In this document: positions 54,781-63,105 of the stretch, piece by piece | How the letters are laid out: each line of letters begins with the position of its first letter | How positions within the stretch are numbered: the stretch's first letter is position 1 | Assembly: GCA_965203215.1 (NCBI GenBank) | Contig: CBDBBY010000001.1 | Coordinates: 4,030,001 to 4,094,000, forward strand | Direction of reading: 5' to 3' | DNA: 64,000 nucleotides | From: CBDBBY01 sp965203215 | GTDB lineage: Bacteria > Pseudomonadota > Alphaproteobacteria > Rhodobacterales > Rhodobacteraceae | Made by a program: the position numbers and the translations under genes | The notes under the pieces: generated by a model | Database searches by the model: none | What the model saw: the letters and a program-made list of their open reading frames with translations, nothing else | Told to the model about the DNA's origin: nothing

Positions 54781-56587
54781 TTTTGTCGCGGCCTAAATAG
54801 ATATCGAGAATTCGCTCGTCTTTGCGAAGTTCCTCCATGTCTCCGTGAGCGAAGATTGATCCTTGATGAAGTACTGTAATCATCGTGTCGAGTGACCTGA
54901 CGAAGCCCATATCGTGTTCGATCACAATAACGGCTGCAGATTCAGATAACAACTTGACCAATTTCGATAATTGCCGACGCTCCATCTGAGTCATGCCTGC
55001 AGCCGGTTCATCTAGAAGCACGACGCCGGGAGAGAGACAAATTACCATGCCGATATCAAGCCACTGCTGCTGCCCGTGCGATAATTCCGATGCCGGACGA
55101 GAGGACAGGGCTGCGATCCCAAGCATATGCAGCATTTCATCTGCCATATCCTCAGCTTTATGTGCATTTCGGTTTTTACCATAGGCGGAAACCCATAAGT
55201 TTTGCTTTACCGACAGCTCATGAAATACCTGTGCTTTCTGATTCTTGATGCCCATACCAAGGTTCACACGAGCAAAGGGATTGCTACGGGTAACATCTTG
55301 GCCATTCAACAAAACTTCTCCCTTATCAGCCTTATAGGCACCAGTACAGATTTTTAAATACGAACTTTTTCCCGCGCCATTCGGCCCGATCAGGCAGAAC
55401 ACATGTCCCGATTTAAAGGAGTGATTGACCTGATTTACTGCGGTCACGCCTCCAAATCGTTTCGCTATGTTGTGAGTTTCCAGCGTACTCGACATTCGAT
55501 TGCTGTTTAATCGAATAAACTTTCTCAAATTGCCGAAATCAATCTCCTTATTTAAACCATGCGCCGCTTCTATCTCTGTTTTCTTTGGATTCCGATGCCT
55601 CAGGAATCCCATGAGCGTTCCAATGCCGCCGATGATCCCTTTTGGCAGGAATAGAACCAGCAAAATAAGGCATGCTCCAACGACTAAAGTAGTCTGGCCG
55701 CCGATTACACCGCCGCCCAACCAAAATGACAATCCTCCTACTGCAACAGCACCAAAGAAAGCTCCCGATAACGTTCCCAAACCACCAACAAGGACGTAGA
55801 CCGGCACAAGCAATGCTTCCTGCACGCTGAAAATCGAGGGGTTTAGATATTGTGCCCACGCTCCGAATAGGCTCCCGGCCAAGCCAGCCACGCCGCCAGC
55901 CGCCATGAAAAGAATCAATCCGAATCTACGGACGTCGTAACCCAGAAGCTCAGTTTTCTCGGCGTCAAGACGAATGCAGTCGATAATCAGGCCAAATGGC
56001 GAATACATTAAACGCTTGGCGATCAGATAGACCGCGATGGCAATTACGACGACTGTAAGGAGCATGGCGTTGGGCGAAAGTGATTTTGCGGCCGTTCCGA
56101 AACTCAGCTTAAATCCCGGAATATTGGACATGCCATTGTCTCCGCCGACAACTGCGCTGCCGATCTCAGCGGTGAATGAAACGGAGCCAGTCCAAAGAAT
56201 GAGTGTCAGCGTATAGGTAAGAATTGTCGATTGGAGCGGTCCCATGCGGCTGTAATAAATGAGAACTCCGATCCCTCCGGCGATGACTGCGCCGGCTAAT
56301 GCACCCACTGGAAGCGACCAGATGAGTGTGTTTCCGGTTGTTCCGGAAAAGTTGATCGCGACGATGCTGCCGACATATCCCCCAAGGCCGTAGAATGCTG
56401 TCTGTCCTAAACTAAGGAGTCCTCCCCGTCCCCATACCATATCGAGGCTCATCCCCAGCAGCCCGAAAATGATCCATGACGTAGCGACATAAGCGAGATA
56501 CGGATCAACATGGAACGACATGATGCCGGCCGCGCTTGCGACGAATATTGGTAAAGCCCACCACCAACGATGCATTTGCGCGCGCAT
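54773..56587 (-). CDS. Fused ABC permease (LivM type) and ATPase (LivG type)
   Basis: The 604-residue protein starts with a LivM-like membrane domain (about 1-330, with GRGGLLSLGQTAFYGLGGYV and GGLGTLSGAFFGAVAVGGL). After a linker comes a LivG-like ATPase (about 365-600: Walker A GPNGAGKSSYLKICTG, SHGQQQWLDIGMVICLSPGV, LLDEPAAGMTQ). Such fusions are known in this transporter superfamily but are less common than separate genes. The Walker A Thr after Ser is replaced (KSS), a tolerated variation. Confidence 0.92.
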   Translation of the reverse strand: MRAQMHRWWWALPIFVASAAGIMSFHVDPYLAYVATSWIIFGLLGMSLDMVWGRGGLLSLGQTAFYGLGGYVGSIVAINFSGTTGNTLIWSLPVGALAGAVIAGGIGVLIYYSRMGPLQSTILTYTLTLILWTGSVSFTAEIGSAVVGGDNGMSNIPGFKLSFGTAAKSLSPNAMLLTVVVIAIAVYLIAKRLMYSPFGLIIDCIRLDAEKTELLGYDVRRFGLILFMAAGGVAGLAGSLFGAWAQYLNPSIFSVQEALLVPVYVLVGGLGTLSGAFFGAVAVGGLSFWLGGGVIGGQTTLVVGACLILLVLFLPKGIIGGIGTLMGFLRHRNPKKTEIEAAHGLNKEIDFGNLRKFIRLNSNRMSSTLETHNIAKRFGGVTAVNQVNHSFKSGHVFCLIGPNGAGKSSYLKICTGAYKADKGEVLLNGQDVTRSNPFARVNLGMGIKNQKAQVFHELSVKQNLWVSAYGKNRNAHKAEDMADEMLHMLGIAALSSRPASELSHGQQQWLDIGMVICLSPGVVLLDEPAAGMTQMERRQLSKLVKLLSESAAVIVIEHDMGFVRSLDTMITVLHQGSIFAHGDMEELRKDERILDIYLGRDKNV

Positions 56588-56641
56588 TCTACGTCTCCGA
56601 CAGCGCCTTTGCCGAGTTGGATATGAAGGTTCTTGCGAAGA

Positions 56642-57508
56642 TCAAATTCTAATTCGCCAACGCTCGGAAACACCTCTTGGCCAAGCCCACAAGATCATGA
56701 TCGTTGTGCAGAAAAATAGAATGTCCCCGAAAACGGTAATCCAAAAACTCGATGTGATGCTCGCCAGAAAACCTAGACCGCCGCCTGCCAGAACCGTACC
56801 GCTGAGCGTAACCGGGCCAGCGGCGACGACGGCCAAGAATGCCTTGATCACGAATGCAAAACCCATATTGGGTGTAGCCGGAATGGCAGGCAACAGTACT
56901 GCGCCCGCGAACCCGGCCAGGCCAGAGCCGAGAGCGAACGTCATCATGTTGATGCGTCCGGTTCTGATTCCCATTGCCGCAGCCGTACTGCTATCCTGAA
57001 TCGCGGCGCGGGCCATGATGCCGTAGCCTGTTCTCGTCATCAGCCAATAGATGCATCCGACAACCAGTATCGCTACGCCAATCATGAGAACCAAATAGGC
57101 TGCGATCGTGTAGCTCCCGATGTGAAGGCTGCCGAGGGGCATGCCGATGCCGGGTGTGACAGTTCCAAAAATTAGCACTGCCGTTTGATAAAGCACGAGA
57201 CTCAGCCCCCAGGTGGCGAGCAGCGTATCGAACAAGCGTCCATAAAGATGACGAATTATGAGTATTTCAACGAGAGCCCCGAAGACTGCGGTCGCTGCTG
57301 TAGCGACGAGAATCGCGAGCGGGAAGGGAATACCAAGTTTCGTGCTCATCAACGCGGCGTAGGCGCCGAACATGATGAATTCGCCATGAGCGAGATTGAT
57401 AACGCCCATCAATCCGAAAACGACGGCCAGACCCATCGTGGCAATCAATAGAACAGACGCGCTGGCTATCGACGAAATCACGACTGTGAGCAGGAAGTCG
57501 AATTCCAT
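56642..57508 (-). CDS. ABC importer permease, LivH type
   Basis: The 288-residue membrane protein has the LivH pattern GLAVVFGLMGVINLAHGEFI near the N-terminus and IRTGRINMMTFALGSGLAGF in the central loop. It forms the second permease half with the LivM domain encoded 54 bp downstream. The coding frame is intact. Confidence 0.93.
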   Translation of the reverse strand: MEFDFLLTVVISSIASASVLLIATMGLAVVFGLMGVINLAHGEFIMFGAYAALMSTKLGIPFPLAILVATAATAVFGALVEILIIRHLYGRLFDTLLATWGLSLVLYQTAVLIFGTVTPGIGMPLGSLHIGSYTIAAYLVLMIGVAILVVGCIYWLMTRTGYGIMARAAIQDSSTAAAMGIRTGRINMMTFALGSGLAGFAGAVLLPAIPATPNMGFAFVIKAFLAVVAAGPVTLSGTVLAGGGLGFLASITSSFWITVFGDILFFCTTIMILWAWPRGVSERWRIRI

Positions 57509-57642
57509 TAGCGCTACCTTTCTTCGTCACCAAGTCCCTGAATGCTCTATCAGCCGGAGGGGAAGACATGCTGCGCGGGTCACCAGGAAATGGCGACCCG
57601 TGCAGCCCTATCGAAAAGGAAAACTGGTGCGGATGGGATGAT

Positions 57643-58878
57643 CTACATTTCTGGGACGAAATGCTCCATCAAGCCCGGATTATTCACGAGATCGCACATT
57701 TCGTCTTCGAAACTCGGAGCGACCGACGTGTAGGTCTTGATAACGTCGAATCCGTGTTGGCGGTTACCACGCACGATGTAGATATTCTGTTTCAGGTGAT
57801 GGGAGCCTGGCTGCATTTCGACTGTGCCATTGGGGCCTTCGAAGGACAGGCCGCTTTCAAGTGCCGCGATCACTGCTTCATTTTCAGTAGTCCCAGCTCT
57901 TTCCACGGCGGCAGCCCAGATATGGACGGCATTCCATACATCTGCCGCCTCGGAGACAATCGGCTCGTCAAGACCGTAGGCAGCTTCCCATTTCGCCTTG
58001 AAAGTTTCGTTGTTGGGCTCATCAATCCACATGAAATATTCCTGCGAAGCAACGATACCTTCGCCGGCGTCCGGAGAAACGACAACCTGCTGGTTTCCCG
58101 AGCCATAGTTGGTCGATACGATACCCATTTTTTCCTTCAGGCCGGCAGCAGCAAATTGCTCGAGAAATCCAGTCTGGTTGGCTCCAACTGGTAGCGATAC
58201 AACGAAATCCGGCTTAGCCGCTTGAATCTTCTGAATTGTCGAAGAATAGTCTGTAAGCGTCAGCGGCAGGAAATCCGCTCCCAACACTTCACCACCGTAC
58301 TGCCGCGCATAATATTCTACCCAATGGGCAGAAATGGTGCCAAAGTTGTAATCTGGCGCCATAATGTACATCTTCGGTCCATACTCGGCGATAGCCCACT
58401 CAATGAGAACACTCATCTGCTGTGAAGCTGATGCGCCGGTCACGAAAGTCTGCTTGTCGCAAGCGCCTCCTTCGTACAGAGCATTGTAGAAATAAGGCAC
58501 CCCGTTAGCACGTACTATCGGCCGGATTGCTTCGCGGGATGAACTAGTTAGACCGGCGAACAGAACATCGATCTGATCGCGAAGAATGAGCGCATTCGTG
58601 TACTGGGTGTATTTTGCAAGCTCCGACTGCGCATCGCTTTCTACAACCTCGATCTGTTGTCCCAATAGCCCGCCGCTCCCATTGATTGCGTCGACTGCAA
58701 GATGAAGCGCGCGGCTTTGCTGGATACCATAGATGTTCAATCCTCCTGTGAGATCAAAGATGGCTCCAGCTTTGATCTTGTCGTCGGCATACGCGCTCCC
58801 TCCTATCAGAAGTGTCGTTGCTAGGGCGAATATCGCCGTACGACCGAATTTCCTTATATGGCGTTGTGTCTGGATCAT
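57643..58878 (-). CDS. ABC importer substrate-binding protein, urea/short-chain-amide type
   Basis: The 411-residue protein has a signal peptide (TAIFALATTLLIGGSAYA, then DD) and a Leu/Ile/Val-binding fold. Stretches such as INGSGGLLGQQIEVVESDAQ, GVPYFYNALYEGGACDKQTF and MAPDYNFGTISAHWVEYYAR resemble the UrtA/FmdD subgroup for urea and short amides more than true leucine-binding proteins. It is the first gene of the transporter operon, downstream of the flavin oxidase gene. The ligand is inferred only. Confidence 0.88.
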   Translation of the reverse strand: MIQTQRHIRKFGRTAIFALATTLLIGGSAYADDKIKAGAIFDLTGGLNIYGIQQSRALHLAVDAINGSGGLLGQQIEVVESDAQSELAKYTQYTNALILRDQIDVLFAGLTSSSREAIRPIVRANGVPYFYNALYEGGACDKQTFVTGASASQQMSVLIEWAIAEYGPKMYIMAPDYNFGTISAHWVEYYARQYGGEVLGADFLPLTLTDYSSTIQKIQAAKPDFVVSLPVGANQTGFLEQFAAAGLKEKMGIVSTNYGSGNQQVVVSPDAGEGIVASQEYFMWIDEPNNETFKAKWEAAYGLDEPIVSEAADVWNAVHIWAAAVERAGTTENEAVIAALESGLSFEGPNGTVEMQPGSHHLKQNIYIVRGNRQHGFDVIKTYTSVAPSFEDEMCDLVNNPGLMEHFVPEM

Positions 58879-58944
58879 TGCAAGCTCCTCCTTTGCTTCG
58901 GTTTCCAGTGGAGTGATTCAGTACTTCGAGTTAGAGAGGTCTCC

Positions 58945-60894
58945 CTAACCGTCAGACGGATTGAATTTCGTATCATATTTTGGATAATCCGTATTAAAGT
59001 CGAACGATGGATCATTAAAGGAAAAACCATGATTGTCGCAGAGATGCAAAATTGCATCGATCGCGCCGCGAAATGCCGGTTCTGTCCAGCCGGCATCCAC
59101 TCCGTAGGCTTCACCAGCAAAATATATTTGCGATGCTGAACTGAATTGCTGATTATACATCATGGGCACTTGCGTGTCGTTCCACTCGCTTTCGTCATAC
59201 AGGCGAGCCGCGCCCTTGTACGTCGGCATCCTTTCCCAATGAATCACATATCCGCTTTCTGCGTCAATATATTGCTGTATAGACTGCTGGACATTTTCAG
59301 AATTGATACAGATAAGATCGGCTTCTTTAACAGCTAGAGCGACAAGATCTTTATCATCGTAACTCACAAGTTTGTTAGCGTCTCGCCACCACGTGTAACT
59401 TAGTAAAAGCGTTCCAGTTTGTTCGCTACCTCCCCTTGAAACCTTGACTCCGTAAATGTCCTGCAGAAATGTATCCGTTGCGATGCATTGCGGTATCTTG
59501 CATTCGGGATCCTCCCAGAATGGTTTATTCAGCCCTACAAATATCTTCGCACAGGGCTCCCAATGGGCTCGCTTCAAGTAGGTTTGAAGGTCAAATGGCC
59601 ATTCGGTTGTCGTGTCGAAATTCTCAACATCAATTTCCGTATAAAACTGCCAAGTCGGTACAGTCAAAATTACGGAATCATAACTAACAGCACCGAATGT
59701 CGAAGAGACGGAAATGAGCGGAGAATTCGAATTTTTCCTAATGCCTTGAACTTTCGTCGAGAAATACAGCTTTACATTCAAACCATCACTGTTTGCCTTT
59801 GATGCGCTGTAGAGAGAGTATTCTTTCTCCACTCCCGGTATCTTCACTGGTTGGAAAAACAAGCAATCGTCAAAGCACTTCACACCTAGGTATCCTGGAT
59901 TGGGTATTTGATTTCCCAAACTGTCATATATGGGCTCAGTGCCATAATCGGGACCGGGAGAAAAATTACCCTGACTGTCAAACAACCCTTGGATCAATCG
60001 CAATCTGTCTGAAAATCCATGCATAAACGTCCGAAAGCTCAGATTGAAAAAAGCTCCCCAGCTTCCGTCCCCAGCTCCGATAATATAGAATAAAGTCGCC
60101 TCATCTTCAGTCATTCCGACGCCACCCCAATTTCCAGGATCATTATCGCTGTAGTCTTTAGGTGCCTCTAATACGACGTCTCGGAAAGTTTTTCTCCAAT
60201 AGTTTTTGACAATATCTTCCCAAAATCCCTGCCATTCAGAAGTTGGGTATTTTTCTTTAACCACATCAGTAACGCGGGTGACAAAGGTATTCCATTTTTT
60301 ATATACAGTCTGCAATGCTTCCGAAGGCGGTTCTGTCTGATCAGCATCCCACATCAACATCGTCGGAACGCTTTCGCCCGACGCATAACCCTTATTATAG
60401 TAGATCCCAGTATTGGCGTAGTTTGAACCGGGGTTTGGAAAGCCTTCTGTCGTTATAGCGAATTGTTGCAAATAGTAAGCAAGAATAGAGCAGCCATCCT
60501 CGGGATCGGCTGTTTCCTCGGCAACAAAGAAGGGCATTCTCATGGCTCCCCCTTCTTGCACCGTATATTGCATGTTGGTGGTCGTGAGCGGTGATATCGT
60601 TTCCGTGTAGTGGCGGCCGCCATAGCGGTCGGAAGCTTCATAAATGGTAATGTTTTTAAGTCCACATCGCAAGAGCTCGCGCGCGACAGTCAATCCAGCA
60701 ATTCCCGCACCGACAATGGCAACATGAAAATTCGGATTGTCTATTTTCGCGATTCCGCTGGAAGAAGAATTGTCCAGAAGCTTACGGTAGTTGAAATTCA
60801 GATCGGCGGGACCGGGGTAGGAGGCGTACCAGCTGGACGGATCCGCCAAGCGCCTTGCGCCCTTAGGTAAATCCCATGCTTTCGTAATTGACAT
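58945..60894 (-). CDS. Flavin amine/L-amino-acid oxidase or monooxygenase
   Basis: The 649-residue protein has a dinucleotide-binding motif AIVGAGIAGLTVARELL near residue 60, a GGRH motif (SDRYGGRHYTE) and the C-terminal FAD motif YFAGEAYGVDAGWTEPAFRG. Length and the EGGAMRMP segment fit the L-amino-acid oxidase / tryptophan-2-monooxygenase / phenylalanine-oxidase group. A monooxygenase of this type would give an amide that the neighbouring amidase could hydrolyse, like the IaaM-IaaH pair (inference). No signal peptide. The gene is visibly AT-richer than the host sequence. Confidence 0.85.
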   Translation of the reverse strand: MSITKAWDLPKGARRLADPSSWYASYPGPADLNFNYRKLLDNSSSSGIAKIDNPNFHVAIVGAGIAGLTVARELLRCGLKNITIYEASDRYGGRHYTETISPLTTTNMQYTVQEGGAMRMPFFVAEETADPEDGCSILAYYLQQFAITTEGFPNPGSNYANTGIYYNKGYASGESVPTMLMWDADQTEPPSEALQTVYKKWNTFVTRVTDVVKEKYPTSEWQGFWEDIVKNYWRKTFRDVVLEAPKDYSDNDPGNWGGVGMTEDEATLFYIIGAGDGSWGAFFNLSFRTFMHGFSDRLRLIQGLFDSQGNFSPGPDYGTEPIYDSLGNQIPNPGYLGVKCFDDCLFFQPVKIPGVEKEYSLYSASKANSDGLNVKLYFSTKVQGIRKNSNSPLISVSSTFGAVSYDSVILTVPTWQFYTEIDVENFDTTTEWPFDLQTYLKRAHWEPCAKIFVGLNKPFWEDPECKIPQCIATDTFLQDIYGVKVSRGGSEQTGTLLLSYTWWRDANKLVSYDDKDLVALAVKEADLICINSENVQQSIQQYIDAESGYVIHWERMPTYKGAARLYDESEWNDTQVPMMYNQQFSSASQIYFAGEAYGVDAGWTEPAFRGAIDAILHLCDNHGFSFNDPSFDFNTDYPKYDTKFNPSDG

Positions 60895-60995
60895 CTCGGC
60901 CTCTCAACCCCCGACCGCTGTTTGCTTCGGCACCTTCCACCTCTTGACCGACAATACTTGGTTTTTCTCATAGGTCAAGCATTTGTACAGGTACG

Positions 60996-61663
60996 TCATC
61001 CGGTTTTCGCCGCCCATGATTCGCGTGATTTGCACAAGGCGTTGGCGATCACGACGACCTTGTGCGGCTTCCCCTCCTTCCGAAGCCGATCGGCGAAGAC
61101 TTTCAAGTCCGTGTTGTGAATCGAGGCGACAAGCGCGGCTTGATACAGGACGCATCGGAGCGCCCGGCGGCCGCCGATCATCCGCTTCCCGCACATCTGT
61201 CCGCTGTCCCGCTCGACGGGCGCAAGCCCCGCGAGCGCGGCGGCCTGCTCTCCGGAGATCCGGCCGAGCTCGGGCATCTCCGCGACCGGCATCGCGCAAG
61301 CCACAAGCCCGATCCCAGGAACGGACCGCAGGACGGCGACGGTTTCAGCCAAGGCGCCGTGGGAGTCGAGGCGGGTCTTGATCCGCTGCTCCAAGTCCTT
61401 GATGCGCCGGTCCAGCACCTCCCGGAGATCGGCGTCGACGTCTTCGAACTCGCAGGCGGTTCCGTTCTTCTCGTCGGCCTTGCAATGCAGCGCATGGCGC
61501 TTGCGCATCTCGACAAGCTGCCTGCGCTTGGCCGCCAGCGCCCCGGGATCGCGCAGCTTTCCGCTCGGCAGCCGGCGTCCGGCCTCCGGGCGGAACGCCA
61601 TGAAGCGGGCGATCAATTCGGGTTTGATCCGGTCCGTCTTGGCCAAAGTGCCCCGGCTTCTCC
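60996..61663 (-). pseudogene. IS110-family transposase, 5'-truncated
   Basis: The minus-strand frame encodes GTLAKTDRIKPELIARFMAF, then RRQLVEMRKRHALHCKADEK and the C-terminal IS110 domain (VLRSVPGIGLVACAMPVAEM, then MIGGRRALRCVLYQAALVAS). The N-terminal DEDD catalytic part and any upstream non-coding RNA region are absent: the frame runs directly into the end of a miniature ISKra4 copy at about 61664. The catalytic domain is lost, so it should be inactive. Confidence 0.85.
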
Positions 61664-61923
61664 AGATGCGTCTCACGTTTTTGGTGAAGTCTGTTTCGCA
61701 CTTTGGCGCGATGTCCGATTTCGGCGTTCCGGGGGTTGCGGTCACGACCAGCACGGTTCGGCATGGATTGATCCCGGGGCGGCTGCCGAATATCCGCGAA
61801 CGGCGAGCGCCGACGCTCTGCCCGGCGTCTGCTGCTGCCTCGAAAACATGCGTTGGCCCGACCTCTTTGAACGGAGGCTTGCCGCGTCGCAGCCTCTTGA
61901 CCAAAGAACATGAGATGCACCCC
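61664..61923. mobile_element. Miniature, internally deleted ISKra4 derivative
   Basis: About 260 bp carry both ISKra4 ends joined directly. Positions 61664-61802 match the 5' end of the ISKra4 copy at 35944 (reading inward: TCTCACGTTTTT, CCGATTTCGGCGTTCC, CGCGAACGGCG). Positions 61803-61923 match its 3' end (GTTGGCCCGAC, ending TGAGATGCACCC). The transposase is missing entirely. It forms the right end of the 11-kb insertion and abuts the IS110 fragment. Confidence 0.75.
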
Positions 61924-61932
61924 CCTGCATCT

Positions 61933-62150
61933 TGCTGGATTGACAACTACTACGACCCTCTACTGGCTCGCTTCAGCACGTTTATGGTCAAGCACACCGG
62001 TGAAGACGCAAAAATTAATTATTGATGCAGAGATTTCCGAGATTGCTGTCTACAAGAAATACGGCGATCACTACAGCTATGGCTTCAATATTGCGCGGAA
62101 GAGTCGAAGCGGTGAATTGCTCCTGTTTTCCAGAGATGTATTTTACCCGG
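61933..62150 (+). pseudogene. SAM-dependent methyltransferase, 3' part (separated by the 11-kb insertion)
   Basis: Directly after the right CCTGCATCT repeat the frame reads CWIDNYYDPLLARFSTFMVK and HTGEDAK, continuing the 50343 gene in frame. At an A5 run near 62014-62018 the frame shifts by one base. The conserved end DAEISEIAVYKKYGDHYSYG followed by FNIARKS is in the next frame. So besides the insertion there is an independent frameshift lesion. The natural stop cannot be fixed; 62150 is approximate. Confidence 0.8.
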
Positions 62151-62176
62151 TAAATTCGCAGCTGTTTCAGGAACAT

Positions 62177-62851
62177 TCATTTTTTTGCATCGCCGATTCC
62201 CTGATCCGCTTCCGCAATCAATGCACGCAGAAATTCCTGCATCCAAATTGGCACGGCGATCAAACCGTCTTTAAGATCTGCAGCGAGTCTCGCTCCATTG
62301 GTTTCAGCGCGAAGCCGAGCAAGAAGTTTGCTCCGGATTTTCTTGAGCTCTTGGTGGTTGTCCATGACATCATTCAACCAGTACAATGCCTGAACAACCG
62401 CCATTCCGGATCGTCCGGCCCAGTAGAGTCTACTTGGAGCAGCGTTTTTGAATATGATCTCTTGCTTTCCGAGGATCACGCGCCTCAAGCGTGCATCCAC
62501 GAGAACTTCGATCTTCGCCGGAACAGCCGTTGTCAAACCTAATTCATTCGCGGCGGTCATGCCATCAATCACATATCTGGCTTGGTTGCGCCTTGTCATT
62601 GCATCAATGACCGCACGGTAATCCGGCACCGTCGGCCGACCCGTTAGCGTGTTGCGTGCCGGACGGTCATACAAGCCGCGGTCGATTCGCCGCAAATCGT
62701 CGCTTTTCGCCAATCGCTGCAGCGTTTTGTCTACAGCGTTCCGCCGCGCCAGATCAACAAAATCGCCGGGTGTCCAGACGATGCTTGGACGGCTGGTGAT
62801 GCGTTGCATTACCTGCTCGCGCAACTTGGGGAGGGTCGTACTGCTGGTCAT
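62177..62851 (-). CDS. AbiEi/DUF6088-like antitoxin-type protein
   Basis: From ATG 62851 the protein is 224 residues. It has a winged-helix N-terminus (LREQVMQRITSRPSIVWTPG, then VDKTLQRLAKSDDLRRIDRG-L-YDRP) and a central domain with YVIDGMTAANELGLTTAVPA. This is the DUF6088/AbiEi pattern, usually the antitoxin of a type IV TA or abortive-infection pair with an AbiEii nucleotidyltransferase. No nucleotidyltransferase follows; the broken methyltransferase does. A frame extends upstream to 62965, but 62851 fits the family and leaves the operator free. Confidence 0.8.
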   Translation of the reverse strand: MTSSTTLPKLREQVMQRITSRPSIVWTPGDFVDLARRNAVDKTLQRLAKSDDLRRIDRGLYDRPARNTLTGRPTVPDYRAVIDAMTRRNQARYVIDGMTAANELGLTTAVPAKIEVLVDARLRRVILGKQEIIFKNAAPSRLYWAGRSGMAVVQALYWLNDVMDNHQELKKIRSKLLARLRAETNGARLAADLKDGLIAVPIWMQEFLRALIAEADQGIGDAKK

Positions 62852-62891
62852 GTTGCTTGGAGCGTAGTGCGCACATCCGGCATTTTCAAGA

Positions 62892-62926
62892 TTTTGTCTG
62901 ATTGATGATGCAATTTTCGGACAAAA
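62892..62926. promoter_or_regulatory. Inverted repeat upstream of the AbiEi-like gene
   Basis: TTTTGTCTGA (62892-62901) and TCGGACAAAA (62917-62926) form a 10-bp dyad with one mismatch and a 15-bp spacer. The dyad is 40-75 bp before the AbiEi-like start. AbiEi-type proteins repress their own promoters at paired inverted repeats, so an autoregulatory role is plausible. Confidence 0.55.
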
Positions 62927-63105
62927 CGCTATTGAGATGCGGAAAAGCCCCCAATTTTGTAGCAAAACATGGATTCTTTGGAGCGGACAACTTGATGGAC
63001 TGCTGCAGTCAGTGAATTAAGAGGTCGCCCCAAGAGCTTGACCCCATCGCAGACGGAGTTCAGTTCAAGTTCCAAGCAGGGCCCGATGCATAGCCGGAAT
63101 TCCGA

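Larger units (their letters stand above)
50916..61923. mobile_element. 11.0-kb composite insertion bounded by ISKra4-like ends, carrying an amine/amide utilisation cluster
   Basis: The left end GGGTGCATCCTATTTTCGTT at 50916 and the right end, read on the other strand as GGGTGCATCTCATGTTCTTT from about 61922, are imperfect inverted repeats (about 18 of 22 positions). The 9-bp direct repeat CCTGCATCT flanks both sides inside one methyltransferase gene. Joining the flanks restores frame (PVPAS-CWIDNYY). Inside are istB and IS630 fragments, amidase, a small partner, a branched-chain/urea/amide-type importer, a flavin oxidase, an IS110 fragment and a miniature ISKra4 copy. The cargo is AT-richer than the surroundings. 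Confidence 0.82.
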
